A stretch of 64,000 bases of DNA from Duganella sp. 1411 (GCF_017833525.1 NZ_JAFICD010000001.1:248001-312000); one strand, 5' to 3'. Positions 29,401 to 40,188 are shown, numbered from the stretch's first letter. The notes: generated by a model not told the origin, from the letters alone. Numbers and translations are program-made.

Positions 29401-30039
29401 ATCCCGCTCAACGCCGGCTGCCTGAAGCCGCTCAAGGTGATCATCCCGCCCGGCTCCATGCTCAATCCGCACTATCCGGCGTCTGTCGTCTCCGGCAATG
29501 TCGAGACCTCGACCTGCATCACCAACGCCTTGTACGGCGCGCTGGGCGTGATGGCGGCGGCGCAGGGCACGATGAACAATTTCACGTTCGGCAACGAGCG
29601 ATACCAGTACTACGAAACGATCAGCGGCGGTTCCGGCGCCGGGCCGGGCTTCGACGGCACCAGCGTCGTGCAGACCAATATGACCAACTCGCGCCTGACC
29701 GATCCGGAGATCCTCGAGTTCCGCTTCCCGGTGCGGCTGGACAGCTACGAGATCCGCCGCGGCAGCGGCGGCGGCGGCAAATGGCGCGGCGGCGACGGCG
29801 GCGTGCGCAAGGTGCGCTTCCTGGAGCCGATGACGGCGGCGATCCTGTCGAACAACCGCATCCACGCGCCGTTCGGCATGGCCGGCGGCGAGCCGGGCGC
29901 GCTCGGGCGCAACAGCGTGGTGCGGGCCGACGGCGGCGTCGAGCAGCTGGGCCACATCGGCAAGATCGACATGCGCGCCGGCGACGTCTTCGTCATCGAA
30001 ACGCCGGGCGGCGGCGGTTACGGCGAGCCGGATCGCTAA
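26431..30039 (+). CDS. 5-oxoprolinase / hydantoinase A-B fusion protein
   Basis: 1202 residues. The N-terminal HyuA-type half starts [16 protein letters not shown], with an actin-like ATP site continuing through [16 protein letters not shown]; the HyuB-type half begins near residue 690 ([20 protein letters not shown]). Such fusions are ATP-dependent 5-oxoprolinases, opening pyroglutamate to glutamate in the glutathione cycle; hydantoin-cleaving relatives have the same layout, so the exact substrate is not certain. GAGG six bases before the ATG supports the start. No second hydantoinase subunit or transporter is adjacent. Confidence 0.88.
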   Translation: MDWQFWIDRGGTFTDIVARPPDGRLRTLKLLSENPEHYADAAIAGIRQMMGVAKGKPIPVEQIGAVKMGTTVATNALLERKGEPTALAITRGFRDALRIAYQNRPRLFDRHIVLPELLYQHVIEIDERVGAHGDIVTALDLNAARAGLQAAYDQGLRSLAIVFMHGYRYHDHENQVAEAARAIGFTQVSVSHQASPMMKLVARGDTTVVDAYLSPILRRYVDQVAREMPGVNLQFMQSSGGLTDARAFQGKDSILSGPAGGIVGMVRASQLAGFDKVIGFDMGGTSTDVSHYSGEFERVFETQVAGVRMRAPMMSIHTVAAGGGSILHFDGSRYRVGPDSAGANPGPSSYRRGGPLAVTDCNVMLGKIQPQHFPQLFGADGRQPLDAAAVRAGFAELAARIVAATGVETSAEQVAEGYLDIAVGNMANAIKQISVQRGHDVTEYTLTSFGGAGGQHACLVADALGMKTVFVHSLAGVMSAYGMGLADQSAMREAAVEARLAPSLRPDLVERLAALGVAARAELRRQGVADERIALIRRVHLRYEGTDTALIVLFDTDDSMVAQFEAAYRKRYSFLMRSKALIVEAVSVEALGKSDAPAENVEPAPRRLSGLAPDAVVPMYTGGRWRQTGLYQRSATRIGDIVKGPAIIAEANATTIVEPGWQAEVSPHDHLVLRRVAALPERRAIGTSADPVMLEIFNNLFMSIAEQMGLRLQNTAYSVNIKERLDFSCAIFDADGNLIANAPHMPVHLGSMGESIKTVMRGNAGAMRAGDVYMLNDPYNGGTHLPDVTVISPVFDEADENILFYVGSRGHHADIGGTTPGSMPPDSRVIEEEGVLINNFKLVDGAAGGVLREAETRALLAGARYPARNPEQNLADLRAQVAANQKGVDELRKMVAHFGLDVVRAYMDHVQDNAEEAVRRVVGSLKDGAYTLRLDNGAQIQVAVRVDQAARGAEIDFTGTSAQLDNNFNAPSAVCMAAVLYVFRTLVNDEIPLNAGCLKPLKVIIPPGSMLNPHYPASVVSGNVETSTCITNALYGALGVMAAAQGTMNNFTFGNERYQYYETISGGSGAGPGFDGTSVVQTNMTNSRLTDPEILEFRFPVRLDSYEIRRGSGGGGKWRGGDGGVRKVRFLEPMTAAILSNNRIHAPFGMAGGEPGALGRNSVVRADGGVEQLGHIGKIDMRAGDVFVIETPGGGGYGEPDR

Positions 30040-30063
30040 CCCCGCCGGCGCCCGGGGCGCAGC

Positions 30064-32076
30064 TTACAGCGGCACGGGCGCGGCGCGGCCGGCCGGCAGC
30101 TGGTTGCGGAACATGGTGGAGAACATCGGCGTCAGGAAGCCGGCGCCGTAGCGGCTTAAATGGTCGTCATCGAAGTACATCGCGCGGTTTTTGACGACGG
30201 CGTCGCAGTGGTCCCCGGCGCACAGGTAGGGCAGCGGATCGAGGATGATGGCGCCGCACTGTCGGCGCGCCGCGTCCTGCGCCTCCCACACCAGCGCGTG
30301 GCGTTTGGCGTATTCGCCCATCGGCATGGAGATCGTCCGGGCCTGGCCCAGCACCATCGCATGGCCCAGCGTACCGGGGACGTCGATCCGCATTTCCGGA
30401 ATCGGCCGCATCAGGTAGACCTGGTGGTGCCTGGCGATGGCGCAGGTGGTGTCGATCATGTTCTGCCGCACTTCCCGGTAAAACTCGGGGCTGCGCGAGG
30501 TGTACGGTTTGGTGAAATAGATATTCGGCACGCGCGCCTCGTCTTCCTCGTCACGCTCGTTGGGGCCCTCGGTGTACAGCGAGCTGCGATTGATGATCAG
30601 CACCGGCACCGAAGCGGGCACCGATTCGAACCGCCGCATCACCCACGCCATGAACTGGTCGCAATGGAAGCTGGGGTCGATGCCGCTGTGCGTGTTGAGC
30701 AAGGACGGGCAGCCGGACATGGACCAGCGCAAGGCCTGCGTGTCGCGGTCCGGCAGGGCGCTCTGGACGGCGTCGAACAGCGCCGACGCATGGCTGTCGC
30801 CGATGACGATGAGGCCCAGTTTCGATCCGCCCACCGCGCAGCCGCTGTCGTTGCCGTGCTTGAGGACTTGGCAATCGGGCAGCGAATCGCGTTTGTCCAT
30901 CGAGGTCAAAAACATCTGGTGGGCTGCGGCCGGCAAGCGGGCCGGCAGCCCGCCCATCGAGGCGATCAGCGTGCCGGGCAACACCACGGCCAGGCAGGCG
31001 GCGGCCAACGCGGCGGCGCCGGCGCCCCGTGGCAGGGTCTCCAGCGGCCGGCGCATCCGCGTTTCGACCAGTTCGTACGACAGGTGTCCGAGCACGCACG
31101 TCAAGGCCAGGCAGGTGGCGACCAGCGCCGGGTTGGGGCCGTCGCCGTAATAATGGATGGCGACCACCAGCGGCCAATGCCACAGGTACATCGAATACGA
31201 GCGCTCGCCGATCCAGCGCAACGGCGTCCAGTTGGTGAGGATGGAGTTTTCCTTGGCCGCCACCAGCACCATCACCGTACCGAGCACCGGCACCAGCGCG
31301 CGCCAGCTCGGCCACACCAGATGGCCGAAGGCCAGGACCGCGTACGCAATGAGCGCCAGGCCGCCGAGTTCCAGGCCGTGGCGCAGCGCGGCCGATTGCG
31401 GCGGCCGCGCGGCCAGCAAGGCCACCAGGCCGCCGGCGATCATTTCCCACGCGCGGAACGGCAGCAGGAAGAACGCGGTGCCCGGTTTGGTGGCCGACAT
31501 GTACAGGCACAGGCCCAGCGACAGCAGGCCGACCGCCGCCAGCAACGCCAGCAGCGCGCCCGGCGAAGGCCGGATTTTCCAGGTCGCCAGCATGGCGACC
31601 GGCAGCAGCATGTAGAACTGCCATTCGACCGACAGCGACCAGGTGTGCAGCAGCCAGATGCCGTGCGCGTGGGCGGTGAAGTAGCCGGCCTCTCGCCAGA
31701 ATTTCATGTTCGAAAAAAACAGCACGGCGCTGCGGGCCTGTTCGCCGTACGAGACGAACTCCTCGGCGGACATGACGAACCAGCCGGCGACCAACATCGC
31801 CGCGCACATGACGATCAGCGCCGGCCAGATCCTTTTGGCGCGCGCCAGGAAGAAGCCCCAGAAAAACCGCAGCGGCGCGTCGGCGGCGCCGCCTTGCAGG
31901 GCGCGGGCGATGATGCCCGTCATCAGGAAACCGGAGATGACAAAGAAGATGTCGACCCCGACGTATCCGCCGTCGAAGCCAGCTATCCTGAAGTGGAACA
32001 GGATGACGGCCAGGACCGCCCATGCCCGCAAGCCGTTGATATCCGCGCGAAACCCCTGTTGGACTGTTTTTTTCAT
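30064..32076 (-). CDS. OafA/YrhL-type acyltransferase with C-terminal SGNH domain
   Basis: 670 residues. The N-terminal acyltransferase-3 domain (about 1-360) has the entry motif FRADINGLRAWAVLAVILFH, a GYVGVDIFFVISGFLMTG segment and some ten membrane helices. The soluble C-terminal part shows LIVIGDSHASALFDAV, an SGNH-like acyl-handling domain facing the periplasm. Members O-acetylate lipopolysaccharide O-antigen, peptidoglycan or capsule. ATG at 32076 has AGGAA six bases upstream and is chosen over a longer frame starting at 32139. It is not in a polysaccharide cluster here, so the acceptor is unknown. Confidence 0.9.
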   Translation of the reverse strand: MKKTVQQGFRADINGLRAWAVLAVILFHFRIAGFDGGYVGVDIFFVISGFLMTGIIARALQGGAADAPLRFFWGFFLARAKRIWPALIVMCAAMLVAGWFVMSAEEFVSYGEQARSAVLFFSNMKFWREAGYFTAHAHGIWLLHTWSLSVEWQFYMLLPVAMLATWKIRPSPGALLALLAAVGLLSLGLCLYMSATKPGTAFFLLPFRAWEMIAGGLVALLAARPPQSAALRHGLELGGLALIAYAVLAFGHLVWPSWRALVPVLGTVMVLVAAKENSILTNWTPLRWIGERSYSMYLWHWPLVVAIHYYGDGPNPALVATCLALTCVLGHLSYELVETRMRRPLETLPRGAGAAALAAACLAVVLPGTLIASMGGLPARLPAAAHQMFLTSMDKRDSLPDCQVLKHGNDSGCAVGGSKLGLIVIGDSHASALFDAVQSALPDRDTQALRWSMSGCPSLLNTHSGIDPSFHCDQFMAWVMRRFESVPASVPVLIINRSSLYTEGPNERDEEDEARVPNIYFTKPYTSRSPEFYREVRQNMIDTTCAIARHHQVYLMRPIPEMRIDVPGTLGHAMVLGQARTISMPMGEYAKRHALVWEAQDAARRQCGAIILDPLPYLCAGDHCDAVVKNRAMYFDDDHLSRYGAGFLTPMFSTMFRNQLPAGRAAPVPL

Positions 32077-32229
32077 TATTGTTCCTGTAATGATAGTCAG
32101 TGACCATATTATTGTCTGAATTATTATTAATTTTACCATGTGTCAATTCCGGATGGCCGGAATATCGCGGTCCCGGGGATGGCTGGCCGATACCTTGGGG
32201 TGCGCCAGGCGATACCGCTCATCGCGGGC

Positions 32230-32258
32230 TTGCCCGGCGGGTGGCCGCTCAGTACAGT
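32230..32258 (+). promoter_or_regulatory. Promoter of the putative small membrane protein
   Basis: TTGCCC (32230-32235) and TACAGT (32253-32258) are spaced by exactly 17 bases and lie 27 bases before the start codon of the 49-residue reading frame. Confidence 0.45.
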
Positions 32259-32285
32259 TTGGTTTTGTCCAAAAACGAGAGAGTG

Positions 32286-32435
32286 ATGCGTACGCTATTC
32301 AGACTTCTACGCGGACATGGCACCCCGAATTCGGCGCTGGTGTCCGCCTTCGTCCTGTGCGGGTTGTACTTCGTGTCGTGGTATCTGATATCCCACTGGT
32401 CGGATTTTCCGGCGTCGCCGATTTTCTACCGCTGA
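32286..32435 (+). CDS. Putative small membrane protein, 49 residues
   Basis: An ATG preceded by GAGAG and by a promoter-like pair at 32230-32258 opens a 49-codon frame ending in TGA. The product begins MRTLFRLLRGHGTPNS, a basic N-terminus, then has one hydrophobic stretch ALVSAFVLCGLYFVSWYLI (about 17-35) and a short polar tail. Topology rules predict the N-terminus inside. I do not recognise a family. It is divergent from the acyltransferase and convergent with the response regulator, ending five bases before that gene's stop. Promoter, ribosome site and transmembrane profile together make it more likely real than chance. Confidence 0.5.
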   Translation: MRTLFRLLRGHGTPNSALVSAFVLCGLYFVSWYLISHWSDFPASPIFYR

Positions 32436-32440
32436 GGTAG

Positions 32441-34081
32441 TCAGGCGCTGGTGGCGATACCGTATTTGCGCTGGGTGTGGAAATACTGCGCCTGCAGCGC
32501 CTCCAACGACGGATGGGCCGGGTCGATCTTGCGCATGCGCTCGAGCAGATAGGCGCATTGCTCGGCCAGCGGCACTTCCCAGCCCAGGTCGTCGAGCTGC
32601 TTCAAGATCGCCGACGCCGCCGCCGGCAGCAGCGACATATTGGCCGGCGCCTTGCGCAGGCCGGCGTTGAGCGTGTCGACCGCCGCGCGCAGGTCGCCCT
32701 GGCCGCGCATCGCCGCCGCGTCGGCCAGCAGCTCGCTGACCTGCATCTTGATCTGTTCGCCCATGCCCTCGGCCAAGTCGTGGCGGCCGGCCTTCTCGAA
32801 TACCTGCACCGCGTCGTCCATCGTCACGCCGCTTTCGGTGTCGTTCATCAGGTTCAGCATGACGTTCGAGGCCTGCTGGTCGAGCTTGACGCTCAGGCAG
32901 CTGTGCACCAAGCCGATCTTCAGGCCGGTCGACAGCCCGCGCGCGTTCTCGATGGCGTGGACCGCCGTGGTCAGCTCGGTGGCGGCGCCGGCCAGGTTAC
33001 CCGTCATTTCCTGCACCAGTCCGGCGGCGATGGCGCGGCAGGCCTCGGTGTTGGCGTTGCTGCGCAGCGAGCGCTCCATGTCCCGGATCACGCCGCTGGC
33101 CTGGTTGGCGTCGCCTTTCTTGACCAGCGTCTTGACCAGCCTGACGTGGTCCTCCGGGTCGCGGAACTCCGAATACTTGGCCTTGGCGACGACCTGCTTG
33201 AAGGCCTTCTCGGCGACGCCGACGTCGCCCGTCTCGAGCGCCACCTCGCCCAGGTGGCGCAGCCGGCGCACGATGTTGGGCGAGATGCCGACCGCGTCCT
33301 CCAGCACCTTCTTGGCCGATTCCTGCTGGCCCAGCGCCTCGTGGGTGCGCGCCAGCAGGTCGTAGGCGGCCATGAACTTGGGATGCTCCTCGAGCAGCTG
33401 CACCAGCGTGCGCTGCGCCTCGACGAACTTCTGCAGCCCGAACTGGCAGCGCGCCATGCCCAGGTGGGCCCACGCGGTGGGGCGGGTCAGCAGGATGGTC
33501 TGGTAGACGAATTCGGCCTCCACCAGATCGTCGATGGACACCAGCAGCTCGGCGCGCAGCCGGGCGTAATCGTTGGCGTAGCGGGGATGCTTGTCCTCGC
33601 CTTCCTTGCAGCTGGTGATGGCCTTGCGGATGCTGCCGGCGGCGAGCTGCTGGTACACCGGCCAGAACACGTCGCGCCGCTCGACCGCCTTGCGGATGCG
33701 TTGCAGCAGCGCGTCGACGGTGAACGGCTTGAGCACGTAGTCGGTGGGCGCCAGCTCGACCGCGCCGATCACCTTGCTGTAGACGCCCTCGGAGGTGAGC
33801 ATGATAAAGATGGTCCACTGCGCGATCAGCTTGTGGTGGCGCAGGTCCTCGAGCAGCTGCTGGCCGTCCTGGCCGTTGTTTTCGCCGCTGCCGTTGCCCA
33901 GGTCGTACTCGCACAGCACGATGTCGTAGGGTTTTTTGGATAGTTGCCGGATCGCGGTGCCGGAGCTGACCGCGTATTCGATCCTGGTGATCGAGGCCTG
34001 GTTCAGCATGTTGTGCAGGCTGCCGCGCATGCCCGGATTCGGGTCGACGATCAGCACCGACAATTCGCTATATTCTGCCAT
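32441..34081 (-). CDS. Response regulator with TPR-repeat output
   Basis: 546 residues. Residues 8-130 form a receiver domain with D60 as phosphoacceptor (DIVLCEYDLGNG), a threonine switch residue in FIMLTSE and the invariant lysine in DYVLKPF. From about 140 onward the protein is all helical, with repeated TPR-like pairs (for example AWAHLGMARCQFGLQKFVEA). Such proteins have no DNA-binding domain and are thought to act by protein contacts, as in VieB-like regulators. No kinase gene is adjacent; the soluble kinase at 1.6-2.7 kb lacks a partner, but a link is only a guess. AGGGG upstream supports the ATG at 34081. Confidence 0.88.
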   Translation of the reverse strand: MAEYSELSVLIVDPNPGMRGSLHNMLNQASITRIEYAVSSGTAIRQLSKKPYDIVLCEYDLGNGSGENNGQDGQQLLEDLRHHKLIAQWTIFIMLTSEGVYSKVIGAVELAPTDYVLKPFTVDALLQRIRKAVERRDVFWPVYQQLAAGSIRKAITSCKEGEDKHPRYANDYARLRAELLVSIDDLVEAEFVYQTILLTRPTAWAHLGMARCQFGLQKFVEAQRTLVQLLEEHPKFMAAYDLLARTHEALGQQESAKKVLEDAVGISPNIVRRLRHLGEVALETGDVGVAEKAFKQVVAKAKYSEFRDPEDHVRLVKTLVKKGDANQASGVIRDMERSLRSNANTEACRAIAAGLVQEMTGNLAGAATELTTAVHAIENARGLSTGLKIGLVHSCLSVKLDQQASNVMLNLMNDTESGVTMDDAVQVFEKAGRHDLAEGMGEQIKMQVSELLADAAAMRGQGDLRAAVDTLNAGLRKAPANMSLLPAAASAILKQLDDLGWEVPLAEQCAYLLERMRKIDPAHPSLEALQAQYFHTQRKYGIATSA

Positions 34082-34347
34082 GACACAAACCCCTGCTTAT
34101 ATTCGGTCTAGCATACCCCAAGGCAAGTCTAAATGTTACAGAAACCAAGTGTTTGATGCTGAAGAGCAGGGTTTTATGGGGGAAATTCGCGCTAAATGTT
34201 GCTTTGGCGGCAGTTTTTGGTCGGAAATGGCGCTGTATTGAGAGGCTGCTAACGGGTATAATGCGCGCAAAGGAACACTGCAAGAATTAGCCTCATGCCC
34301 CATCACCCTTTAATCCGCAGCCTTGCTGCATCAACCATCCTCCCAAT

Positions 34348-37300
34348 ATGTTGATTCTGCCGGGCTCCAACGCCCTGTCCGCATTCCGTAGCCAACGCCT
34401 GTTGACCCAATTGCAAGCCGCGCTACCGTCCGTCGCCGCCGTCCAGGCGCGCTATGTCCACTTCATCGATGCCGCCGAGCCGCTGTCGGCCGACGACACC
34501 GGCCGCCTGGCCGCGCTGCTGACCTACGGCGAGCCGGCCCACGCCGACAACACCGACGGCGCGGTCGAGGAGTTCTTCGTCATCCCGCGTTTCGGCACGA
34601 TCTCGCCATGGGCCTCCAAGGCCACCGACATCGTCCACAACTGCGGCATGGGCCACATCAAGCGCGTCGAGCGCGGCATCGCGTTCCGCATCAACCTGAA
34701 GACCGGCATTTTGGGCAGCAGCATCGGCGCGCCGAAGAAGCTGTCGGACGAGGAAGTGCAAATCGTTGCCGCGCTGCTGCACGACCGCATGACCGAGTCG
34801 GTGCTGCGCTCGGCGGACGAGGCGGCCGGCCTGTTCCGCACCTTGGACGCCAAGCCGCTGGAATCGGTCGACGTCATCGGCATGGGCAAGAACGCGCTGG
34901 AGAAGGCCAACACGGACCTGGGCCTGGCGATGTCGGACGACGAGATCGACTACCTGGACGCCGCCTTCACCAAGGCCGGCCGCAACCCGACCGACGTCGA
35001 ACTGATGATGTTCGCGCAGGCCAACAGCGAGCATTGCCGCCACAAGATCTTCAACGCCGACTGGACCATCGACGGCGTGGCGCAGCCCAAGTCGCTGTTC
35101 GGCATGATCAAGAACACCCACCAGCTGCAGCCGAAGGGCACCATCGTCGCCTACAGCGACAACTCGTCGATCATGGAAGGCGCCGAAGTGATGCGCTTCT
35201 TCCCGCAGGGCGAAGGCCAGCAGTACGCGCCGACGACGGAATTGACGCACACCTTGATGAAGGTGGAAACCCACAACCACCCGACCGCGATTTCGCCGTT
35301 CCCGGGCGCCTCCACCGGCGCCGGCGGCGAGATCCGCGACGAGGGCGCGACCGGCCGCGGCGCCAAGCCGAAGGCCGGCCTGACCGGCTTCACGGTCTCG
35401 AACCTGCTGCTGCCGGGCGCCGTGCAGGCGTGGGAAAACGATATCGACGTCACCGCGCCTGTTTCAGGTTACCGCGACACCAGCGCCGCCAAGGCCTACG
35501 GCAAACCGGACCGCATCGCCTCGGCGCTGCAGATCATGATCGAGGGCCCGCTCGGCGGCGCCGCGTTCAGCAACGAATTCGGCCGTCCGGTGCTGGGCGG
35601 TTACTTCCGCACCTACGAACAGAACGTCGGCAAGCGCTACGCCGGCGCCCCGGACGCCGTGTTCGGCTACCACAAGCCGATCATGATCGCCGGCGGCATC
35701 GGTAACATCTCCGGCCAGCACACGCACAAGAACGACATCCCGGTCGGCAGCCTGCTGGTGCAGCTGGGCGGCCCGGGCATGCGCATCGGCATGGGCGGCT
35801 CGGCCGCGTCGTCGATGGCCACCGGCACCAACACGGCCGACCTGGACTTCGACTCGGTCCAGCGCGGCAATCCGGAAATGGAACGCCGCGCCCAGGAAGT
35901 GATCAACGGTTGCTGGCAGCTCGGTGCGAACAACCCGATCATCTCGATCCACGACGTCGGCGCCGGCGGTTTGTCGAACGCCTTCCCGGAGATCACCAAC
36001 GACGCCAAGCGCGGCGCGATCTTCGACCTGCGCAAGATCCCGCTGGAAGAAAGCGGCATGGCGCCGAAGGAAATCTGGTCCAACGAATCGCAGGAACGCT
36101 ATGTGCTGGCGATCGCGCCGGAGAGCCTGCCGATGTTCAAGGCGCTGTGCGAGCGTGAGCGCTGCCTGTTCGCCGTGGTCGGCACCGCCACCGAAGAGCG
36201 TCAACTGAAGCTGATCGATCCGCAGCTGGGCAACGAGCCGGTCGACATGCCGATGGACGTCCTGCTGGGCAAACCGCCGAAGATGCAGCGCGACGCGCAT
36301 CACGTGCAAAACGACTTCCCGGCAGTCGACCTGACCGGCATCGAGCTGGCGGAAGCGGCCAAGCGCGTGCTGCTGCTGCCGACCGTCGGCGACAAGTCCT
36401 TCCTGATCACCATCGGCGACCGCACCGTGGGCGGCATGTCCGTGCGCGACCAGATGGTCGGCCCGTGGCAGGTGCCGGTGGCCGATTGCGCCGTCACCGC
36501 GATGAGCTTCGAAGGCTATCTGGGCGAGGCGATGGCGATGGGCGAGCGTACTCCGCTGGCCGTCATCAACGCCGCCGCGTCGGGCCGCATGGCGGTCGCC
36601 GAATCGATCACCAACATCGCCGCCGCGCCGATCAAGGACATCTCCGACATCAAGCTGTCGGCCAACTGGATGGCCGCCTGCGGCCAGCCGGGCCAGGACG
36701 CGGCGCTGTTCGACACCGTCAAGGCGGTCGGCATGGAACTGTGCCCGGCGCTGGGCATCAGCATCCCGGTCGGCAAGGATTCGCTGTCGATGCGCACCAC
36801 GTGGAAGGACGACGGCGAGTCCAAGGCCGTCACCTCGCCGGTGTCGCTGATCGTCTCGGCCTTCGCGCCGGTGTACGACGTGCGCAAATCGCTGACGCCG
36901 CAGATCAAGACCGACGCCGGCGACACCGCCATCATCCTGATCGATCTGGGGCGCGGCAAGAACCGCCTGGGCGCCTCGGCGCTGTCGCTGGTTATCGGCC
37001 AGCTGGGCAACGAGACGCCGGACGTCGACAGCCCGGAAGACCTGAAAGCCTTCTTCGCCGCGATCCAGCAGCTGAACGCCGACGGCAAGCTGCTGGCCTA
37101 CCACGACCGTTCCGACGGTGGCCTGTTCGGCACCCTGACCGAGATGGCCTTCGCCGGCCGCGCCGGCCTGTCGATCAACCTCGACATCCTGACTTTGGAA
37201 CAGGGCCATGGCGCCGACCAGGGCGACGCCAAGAACTGGGCCGGCCAGATCGCCGAACGCCGCAACGAGCAAACCCTGCGCGCGCTGTTCTCCGAGGAGC

Positions 37301-38403
37301 TGGGCGCCGTGATCCAGGTGCGCGCGGAAGAAAAGTCGCTGGTCATGGACGTGCTGCGCTCCTTCAACCTGGGCGCCTGCAGTCATATCATCGGCAAGCC
37401 GAACGACCGTGGCGCGATCGAATTCACCCGCGACGCCAAGGTCATATACAACCAGCCGCGTTCCGCGCTGCACCGCCTGTGGAGCGAAACGAGCTGGCGC
37501 ATCGCCCGTCTGCGCGACAATCCGGCCTGCGCCGACGCCGAATACGACCGCATCCTGGACGAGGCCGAACCGGGCATGACGCCGAAGATCACCTTCGACC
37601 TGAGCGAGAACGTGGCCGCGCCGTTCATCGCGACCGGCGTGCGTCCGCGCGTGGCGATCCTGCGCGAGCAGGGCGTCAACTCGCACATCGAGACCGCGTA
37701 CGTGATGCACCAGGCGGGCTTCAACGCCATCGACGTCCACATGAGCGACCTGATCGCCGGCCGCGTCAAGCTGGACGATTTCCAGGGCATCATCGCCGTT
37801 GGCGGCTTCTCGTACGGCGACGTGCTGGGCGCCGGCGAGGGCTGGGCCAAGACCATCCTGTTCAACGCCGCGCTGTCCGAGCAGTTCGCCCGCTTCTTCG
37901 CGCGCGGCGACAGCTTCGGCCTGGGCGTGTGCAACGGCTGCCAGATGATGAGCAACCTGAAATCCATCATCCCGGGCGCGCACGCGTGGCCGAAGTTCAC
38001 CACCAATAAGTCGGAGAAGTTCGAAGCGCGCTTCGCGATGGTGGAAGTGCTCGATTCGCCGTCGATCTTCTTCAACGGCATGGCCGGCACGCAAACGCCG
38101 ATCGCCATCGCCCATGGCGAAGGCTACGCGGACTTCAGCCAGACCGGTAACATCGCCGAGGCGGTGGCGGCGATGCGTTTCGTCGACCAGCGCGGCGCGG
38201 CCACCGAGGCCTATCCGTTCAACCCGAACGGCTCGCCGCAAGGCCTGACGTCGGTGACGACCGCCGACGGCCGCTTCACGGTCATGATGCCGCACGCCGA
38301 GCGCGTGTTCCGGTCGGTGCAGCAGTCGTGGCATCCGGAAGCGTGGGGCGAGGACTCGCCATGGATACGGATGTTCCGCAATGCCCGCAAATTTGTAGGC
38401 TAA
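34348..38403 (+). CDS. purL: Phosphoribosylformylglycinamidine synthase
   Basis: 1351 residues, the large single-chain form of proteobacteria. The order is an N-terminal PurS-like domain ([17 protein letters not shown]), two AIR synthase-like halves with [19 protein letters not shown], and a C-terminal class I glutamine amidotransferase with the nucleophile cysteine in [11 protein letters not shown] and the HPE triad part in SWHPEAWGE. It makes FGAM in step four of purine synthesis. A TATAAT at 34257-34262 is the likely -10, with a poor -35. No clear ribosome site precedes the ATG, but the N-terminus is the family one. Confidence 0.97.
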   Translation: MLILPGSNALSAFRSQRLLTQLQAALPSVAAVQARYVHFIDAAEPLSADDTGRLAALLTYGEPAHADNTDGAVEEFFVIPRFGTISPWASKATDIVHNCGMGHIKRVERGIAFRINLKTGILGSSIGAPKKLSDEEVQIVAALLHDRMTESVLRSADEAAGLFRTLDAKPLESVDVIGMGKNALEKANTDLGLAMSDDEIDYLDAAFTKAGRNPTDVELMMFAQANSEHCRHKIFNADWTIDGVAQPKSLFGMIKNTHQLQPKGTIVAYSDNSSIMEGAEVMRFFPQGEGQQYAPTTELTHTLMKVETHNHPTAISPFPGASTGAGGEIRDEGATGRGAKPKAGLTGFTVSNLLLPGAVQAWENDIDVTAPVSGYRDTSAAKAYGKPDRIASALQIMIEGPLGGAAFSNEFGRPVLGGYFRTYEQNVGKRYAGAPDAVFGYHKPIMIAGGIGNISGQHTHKNDIPVGSLLVQLGGPGMRIGMGGSAASSMATGTNTADLDFDSVQRGNPEMERRAQEVINGCWQLGANNPIISIHDVGAGGLSNAFPEITNDAKRGAIFDLRKIPLEESGMAPKEIWSNESQERYVLAIAPESLPMFKALCERERCLFAVVGTATEERQLKLIDPQLGNEPVDMPMDVLLGKPPKMQRDAHHVQNDFPAVDLTGIELAEAAKRVLLLPTVGDKSFLITIGDRTVGGMSVRDQMVGPWQVPVADCAVTAMSFEGYLGEAMAMGERTPLAVINAAASGRMAVAESITNIAAAPIKDISDIKLSANWMAACGQPGQDAALFDTVKAVGMELCPALGISIPVGKDSLSMRTTWKDDGESKAVTSPVSLIVSAFAPVYDVRKSLTPQIKTDAGDTAIILIDLGRGKNRLGASALSLVIGQLGNETPDVDSPEDLKAFFAAIQQLNADGKLLAYHDRSDGGLFGTLTEMAFAGRAGLSINLDILTLEQGHGADQGDAKNWAGQIAERRNEQTLRALFSEELGAVIQVRAEEKSLVMDVLRSFNLGACSHIIGKPNDRGAIEFTRDAKVIYNQPRSALHRLWSETSWRIARLRDNPACADAEYDRILDEAEPGMTPKITFDLSENVAAPFIATGVRPRVAILREQGVNSHIETAYVMHQAGFNAIDVHMSDLIAGRVKLDDFQGIIAVGGFSYGDVLGAGEGWAKTILFNAALSEQFARFFARGDSFGLGVCNGCQMMSNLKSIIPGAHAWPKFTTNKSEKFEARFAMVEVLDSPSIFFNGMAGTQTPIAIAHGEGYADFSQTGNIAEAVAAMRFVDQRGAATEAYPFNPNGSPQGLTSVTTADGRFTVMMPHAERVFRSVQQSWHPEAWGEDSPWIRMFRNARKFVG

Positions 38404-38420
38404 ATTCGTGGGCTAAATAA

Positions 38421-38457
38421 AAAAGAGCCGGGTCAAAAACCCGGCTCTTTTTTTTTT
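38421..38457. terminator. Bidirectional terminator between purL and a PEP-CTERM gene
   Basis: AAAAGAGCCGGGT and ACCCGGCTCTTTT form a 13-pair stem with a five-base loop, followed by a long T run; the opposite strand is also T-rich after the stem. It can end both convergent genes. Confidence 0.92.
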
Positions 38458-38479
38458 CGACGGCCTGTTTGTTGGGCGC

Positions 38480-39115
38480 TCAGGCTGCGCGGCGGCCTTG
38501 CTTGCGGCGGCTCGCCAGTCCAATCAGGCCCAGGCCGGCGGCCAGCATGGCGTAGGTTTCCGGTTCCGGCACGGGCGCGACCAGCAGATTGCCGCCAAAG
38601 TAACCAGGCTGCATGCCGCTCAGGTAGGGAGGGAATTCCAGGCCATTGGACTGGATATATGCCGAGGAGAGGAAGGTGACGCCCCAGGGCGTATTGACCG
38701 AGCCGGCATAGGCGTAGGAATCGCCGGTGCCGAAGTTGCTGGCGCCCACGTAGTAGACATTGCCGGCGGCTAATGTCACGGATGAAATGGCTTTGTAGCG
38801 GAAATCGCCGACCAAGGTGTCGCCGCTGGCCACGGCGGTCGAGGCGAGCAAGTTGCCGTTCTCGTCCCACAGGCCGACTTCGTGGCTGGTGGCAAAGCCG
38901 TCATGCTCCCAGTCGAAAGCGCCCAAGGCCGTCACCGACAACGGCGTGTCGGCCGTAAAGGTGTAGCCCAACGTCCATGGACCGTCACCGTCAAAGATCG
39001 CATAGTCGATGGGCGTGACGGCGGGACTTCCGGTGGTCTGCGCCTGTGCACTGCCGGCAAGGACACCCAGCAAAGCGAGCGCTATCACGCTGTATTTCGT
39101 CATCATCTTCATCAT
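38480..39115 (-). CDS. PEP-CTERM sorted secreted protein (DUF4082-like)
   Basis: About 211 residues. A signal peptide (TKYSVIALALLGVLAGSAQA) precedes a beta-rich domain with TLGYTFTADTPLSVTALG and HEVGLWDENGNLLAS, the pattern seen in DUF4082-type domains. The C-terminus is a PEP-CTERM sorting signal: VPEPETYAMLAAGLGLIGLA followed by a basic tail. Exosortase cleaves such proteins for surface or matrix delivery. Several ATGs (39115, 39112, 39106, 39103) follow a GGGGA site, so the exact start is uncertain. No exosortase gene is in the window. Confidence 0.88.
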   Translation of the reverse strand: MMKMMTKYSVIALALLGVLAGSAQAQTTGSPAVTPIDYAIFDGDGPWTLGYTFTADTPLSVTALGAFDWEHDGFATSHEVGLWDENGNLLASTAVASGDTLVGDFRYKAISSVTLAAGNVYYVGASNFGTGDSYAYAGSVNTPWGVTFLSSAYIQSNGLEFPPYLSGMQPGYFGGNLLVAPVPEPETYAMLAAGLGLIGLASRRKQGRRAA

Positions 39116-39240
39116 TTCCCCTGGTTTGTGAACATTCAAAAGCGTGGCATGTCAACGCGGCGGCGCCTGGCCGGCTGGGATGATTGCAATAATAACACTG
39201 ACGTTGCAATTTGCGCACGTTTTATTATTGTATATTTCGT

Positions 39241-39948
39241 CTATGACAAATCGACTTGCGTAATAGTAGTGAGGGAGGAAGGTGTCAGTGGCGGCGCGTG
39301 TTTATTCGCCTCGCGATAGCTCAGCGGGGACAGCCTGGCTCTTTCCTCCGCGGTGAATTCGCGCACGGCTTGTGGATGGTGGCGCGCATAATCCCTCAGC
39401 GCCCAGCCGATGGCTTTCTGAATAAAGAATTCTTTTTCGTGCGCGCGTTGCAGTGAATAAGAAAAGAGCAGGGTGTGATTGGTTTTATCCCGCCATCCCA
39501 GCTGGTGCAATATCGCCACCCGCCGGAGCCACATATTCTCGTGAACAATGGCTTGATCCATGCCGTCATGCCGATACCGTAAAACTTTACTGATGACTGA
39601 AGCGAGGGCGTCCACGCTATCCCACCAGGATTTGGACGGCACCAACTCCATCAAGAACGGCAAATGCTGGATATCGAGTTTATCGCAATGCATCGCCAGT
39701 AAATCGATCGCGGCATACTGATATTCCCGCTCGGGCTGATTCCATATCTCCCGCGCAATATCGAGTAATTCCGTCGCGCCATTCGGTTGCCAGGTCTGAT
39801 AAAACGCCTTGACGACCGCGCGGCGTGCCGGCGTAGCCACGCCGAGGAACTCGAATTGATCGCGCATATATGCCGCCATGGGCGCGCGGCGCGCGGGGTC
39901 GGCCGCTTCCCGCAAGGAGAGGGCAAGAGCTTCGATATGCGCAGTCAT
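39241..39948 (-). CDS. DNA alkylation repair protein, AlkD-like HEAT-repeat glycosylase
   Basis: 235 residues made of helical HEAT-like repeats. The segment SKSWWDSVDALAS holds the conserved tryptophan and aspartate of AlkD, and GWALRDYARHHP matches the later conserved block. AlkD excises positively charged alkylated bases without flipping them. The gene stands alone, next to a dispersed repeat. ATG at 39948 is the natural start. The gene is AT-richer than its neighbours. Confidence 0.88.
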   Translation of the reverse strand: MTAHIEALALSLREAADPARRAPMAAYMRDQFEFLGVATPARRAVVKAFYQTWQPNGATELLDIAREIWNQPEREYQYAAIDLLAMHCDKLDIQHLPFLMELVPSKSWWDSVDALASVISKVLRYRHDGMDQAIVHENMWLRRVAILHQLGWRDKTNHTLLFSYSLQRAHEKEFFIQKAIGWALRDYARHHPQAVREFTAEERARLSPLSYREANKHAPPLTPSSLTTITQVDLS

Positions 39949-40026
39949 AGGCAGGCAAGGGCAAAGAGACGACGATTCAAGCCAAATATTAGCACGTAAC
40001 CGCCAAAATCTAGCGCGGCGAGACTT

Positions 40027-40188
40027 CGTAGGGCGGATTAGCGGGCGAGGCCCGCCAATCCGCCCCGGGGGCCCATCGAACGAGCGTCCTCCTGCCGGAG
40101 GACTTGAGAGGCGGAACGCCGTAATCGGCCATCGATGGGCCGCCGATACGCATGCATGGCCGATTACGCTGCGCTAATCCGCCCTACG
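40027..40188. repeat. Intergenic repeat element with 14-bp terminal inverted repeats
   Basis: CGTAGGGCGGATTA (40027-40040) and TAATCCGCCCTACG (40175-40188) are perfect inverted ends of a 162-base element. The 37-base core at its right end (40154-40190) is identical, in reverse orientation, to 62888-62924. The middle has further short palindromes. Together with the terminator at 40300-40339 it fills the 439-base gap between the AlkD-like gene and the parvulin genes; no gene is seen there. Confidence 0.75.

Noticed and set aside
26407..29955. 1182-codon minus-strand open frame opposite the oxoprolinase
   Set aside because: Antisense shadow; histidine- and arginine-rich low-complexity translation, while the plus frame has clear conserved motifs.
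35464..38334. 956-codon minus-strand open frame opposite purL
   Set aside because: Same antisense artefact; purL is complete on the other strand.
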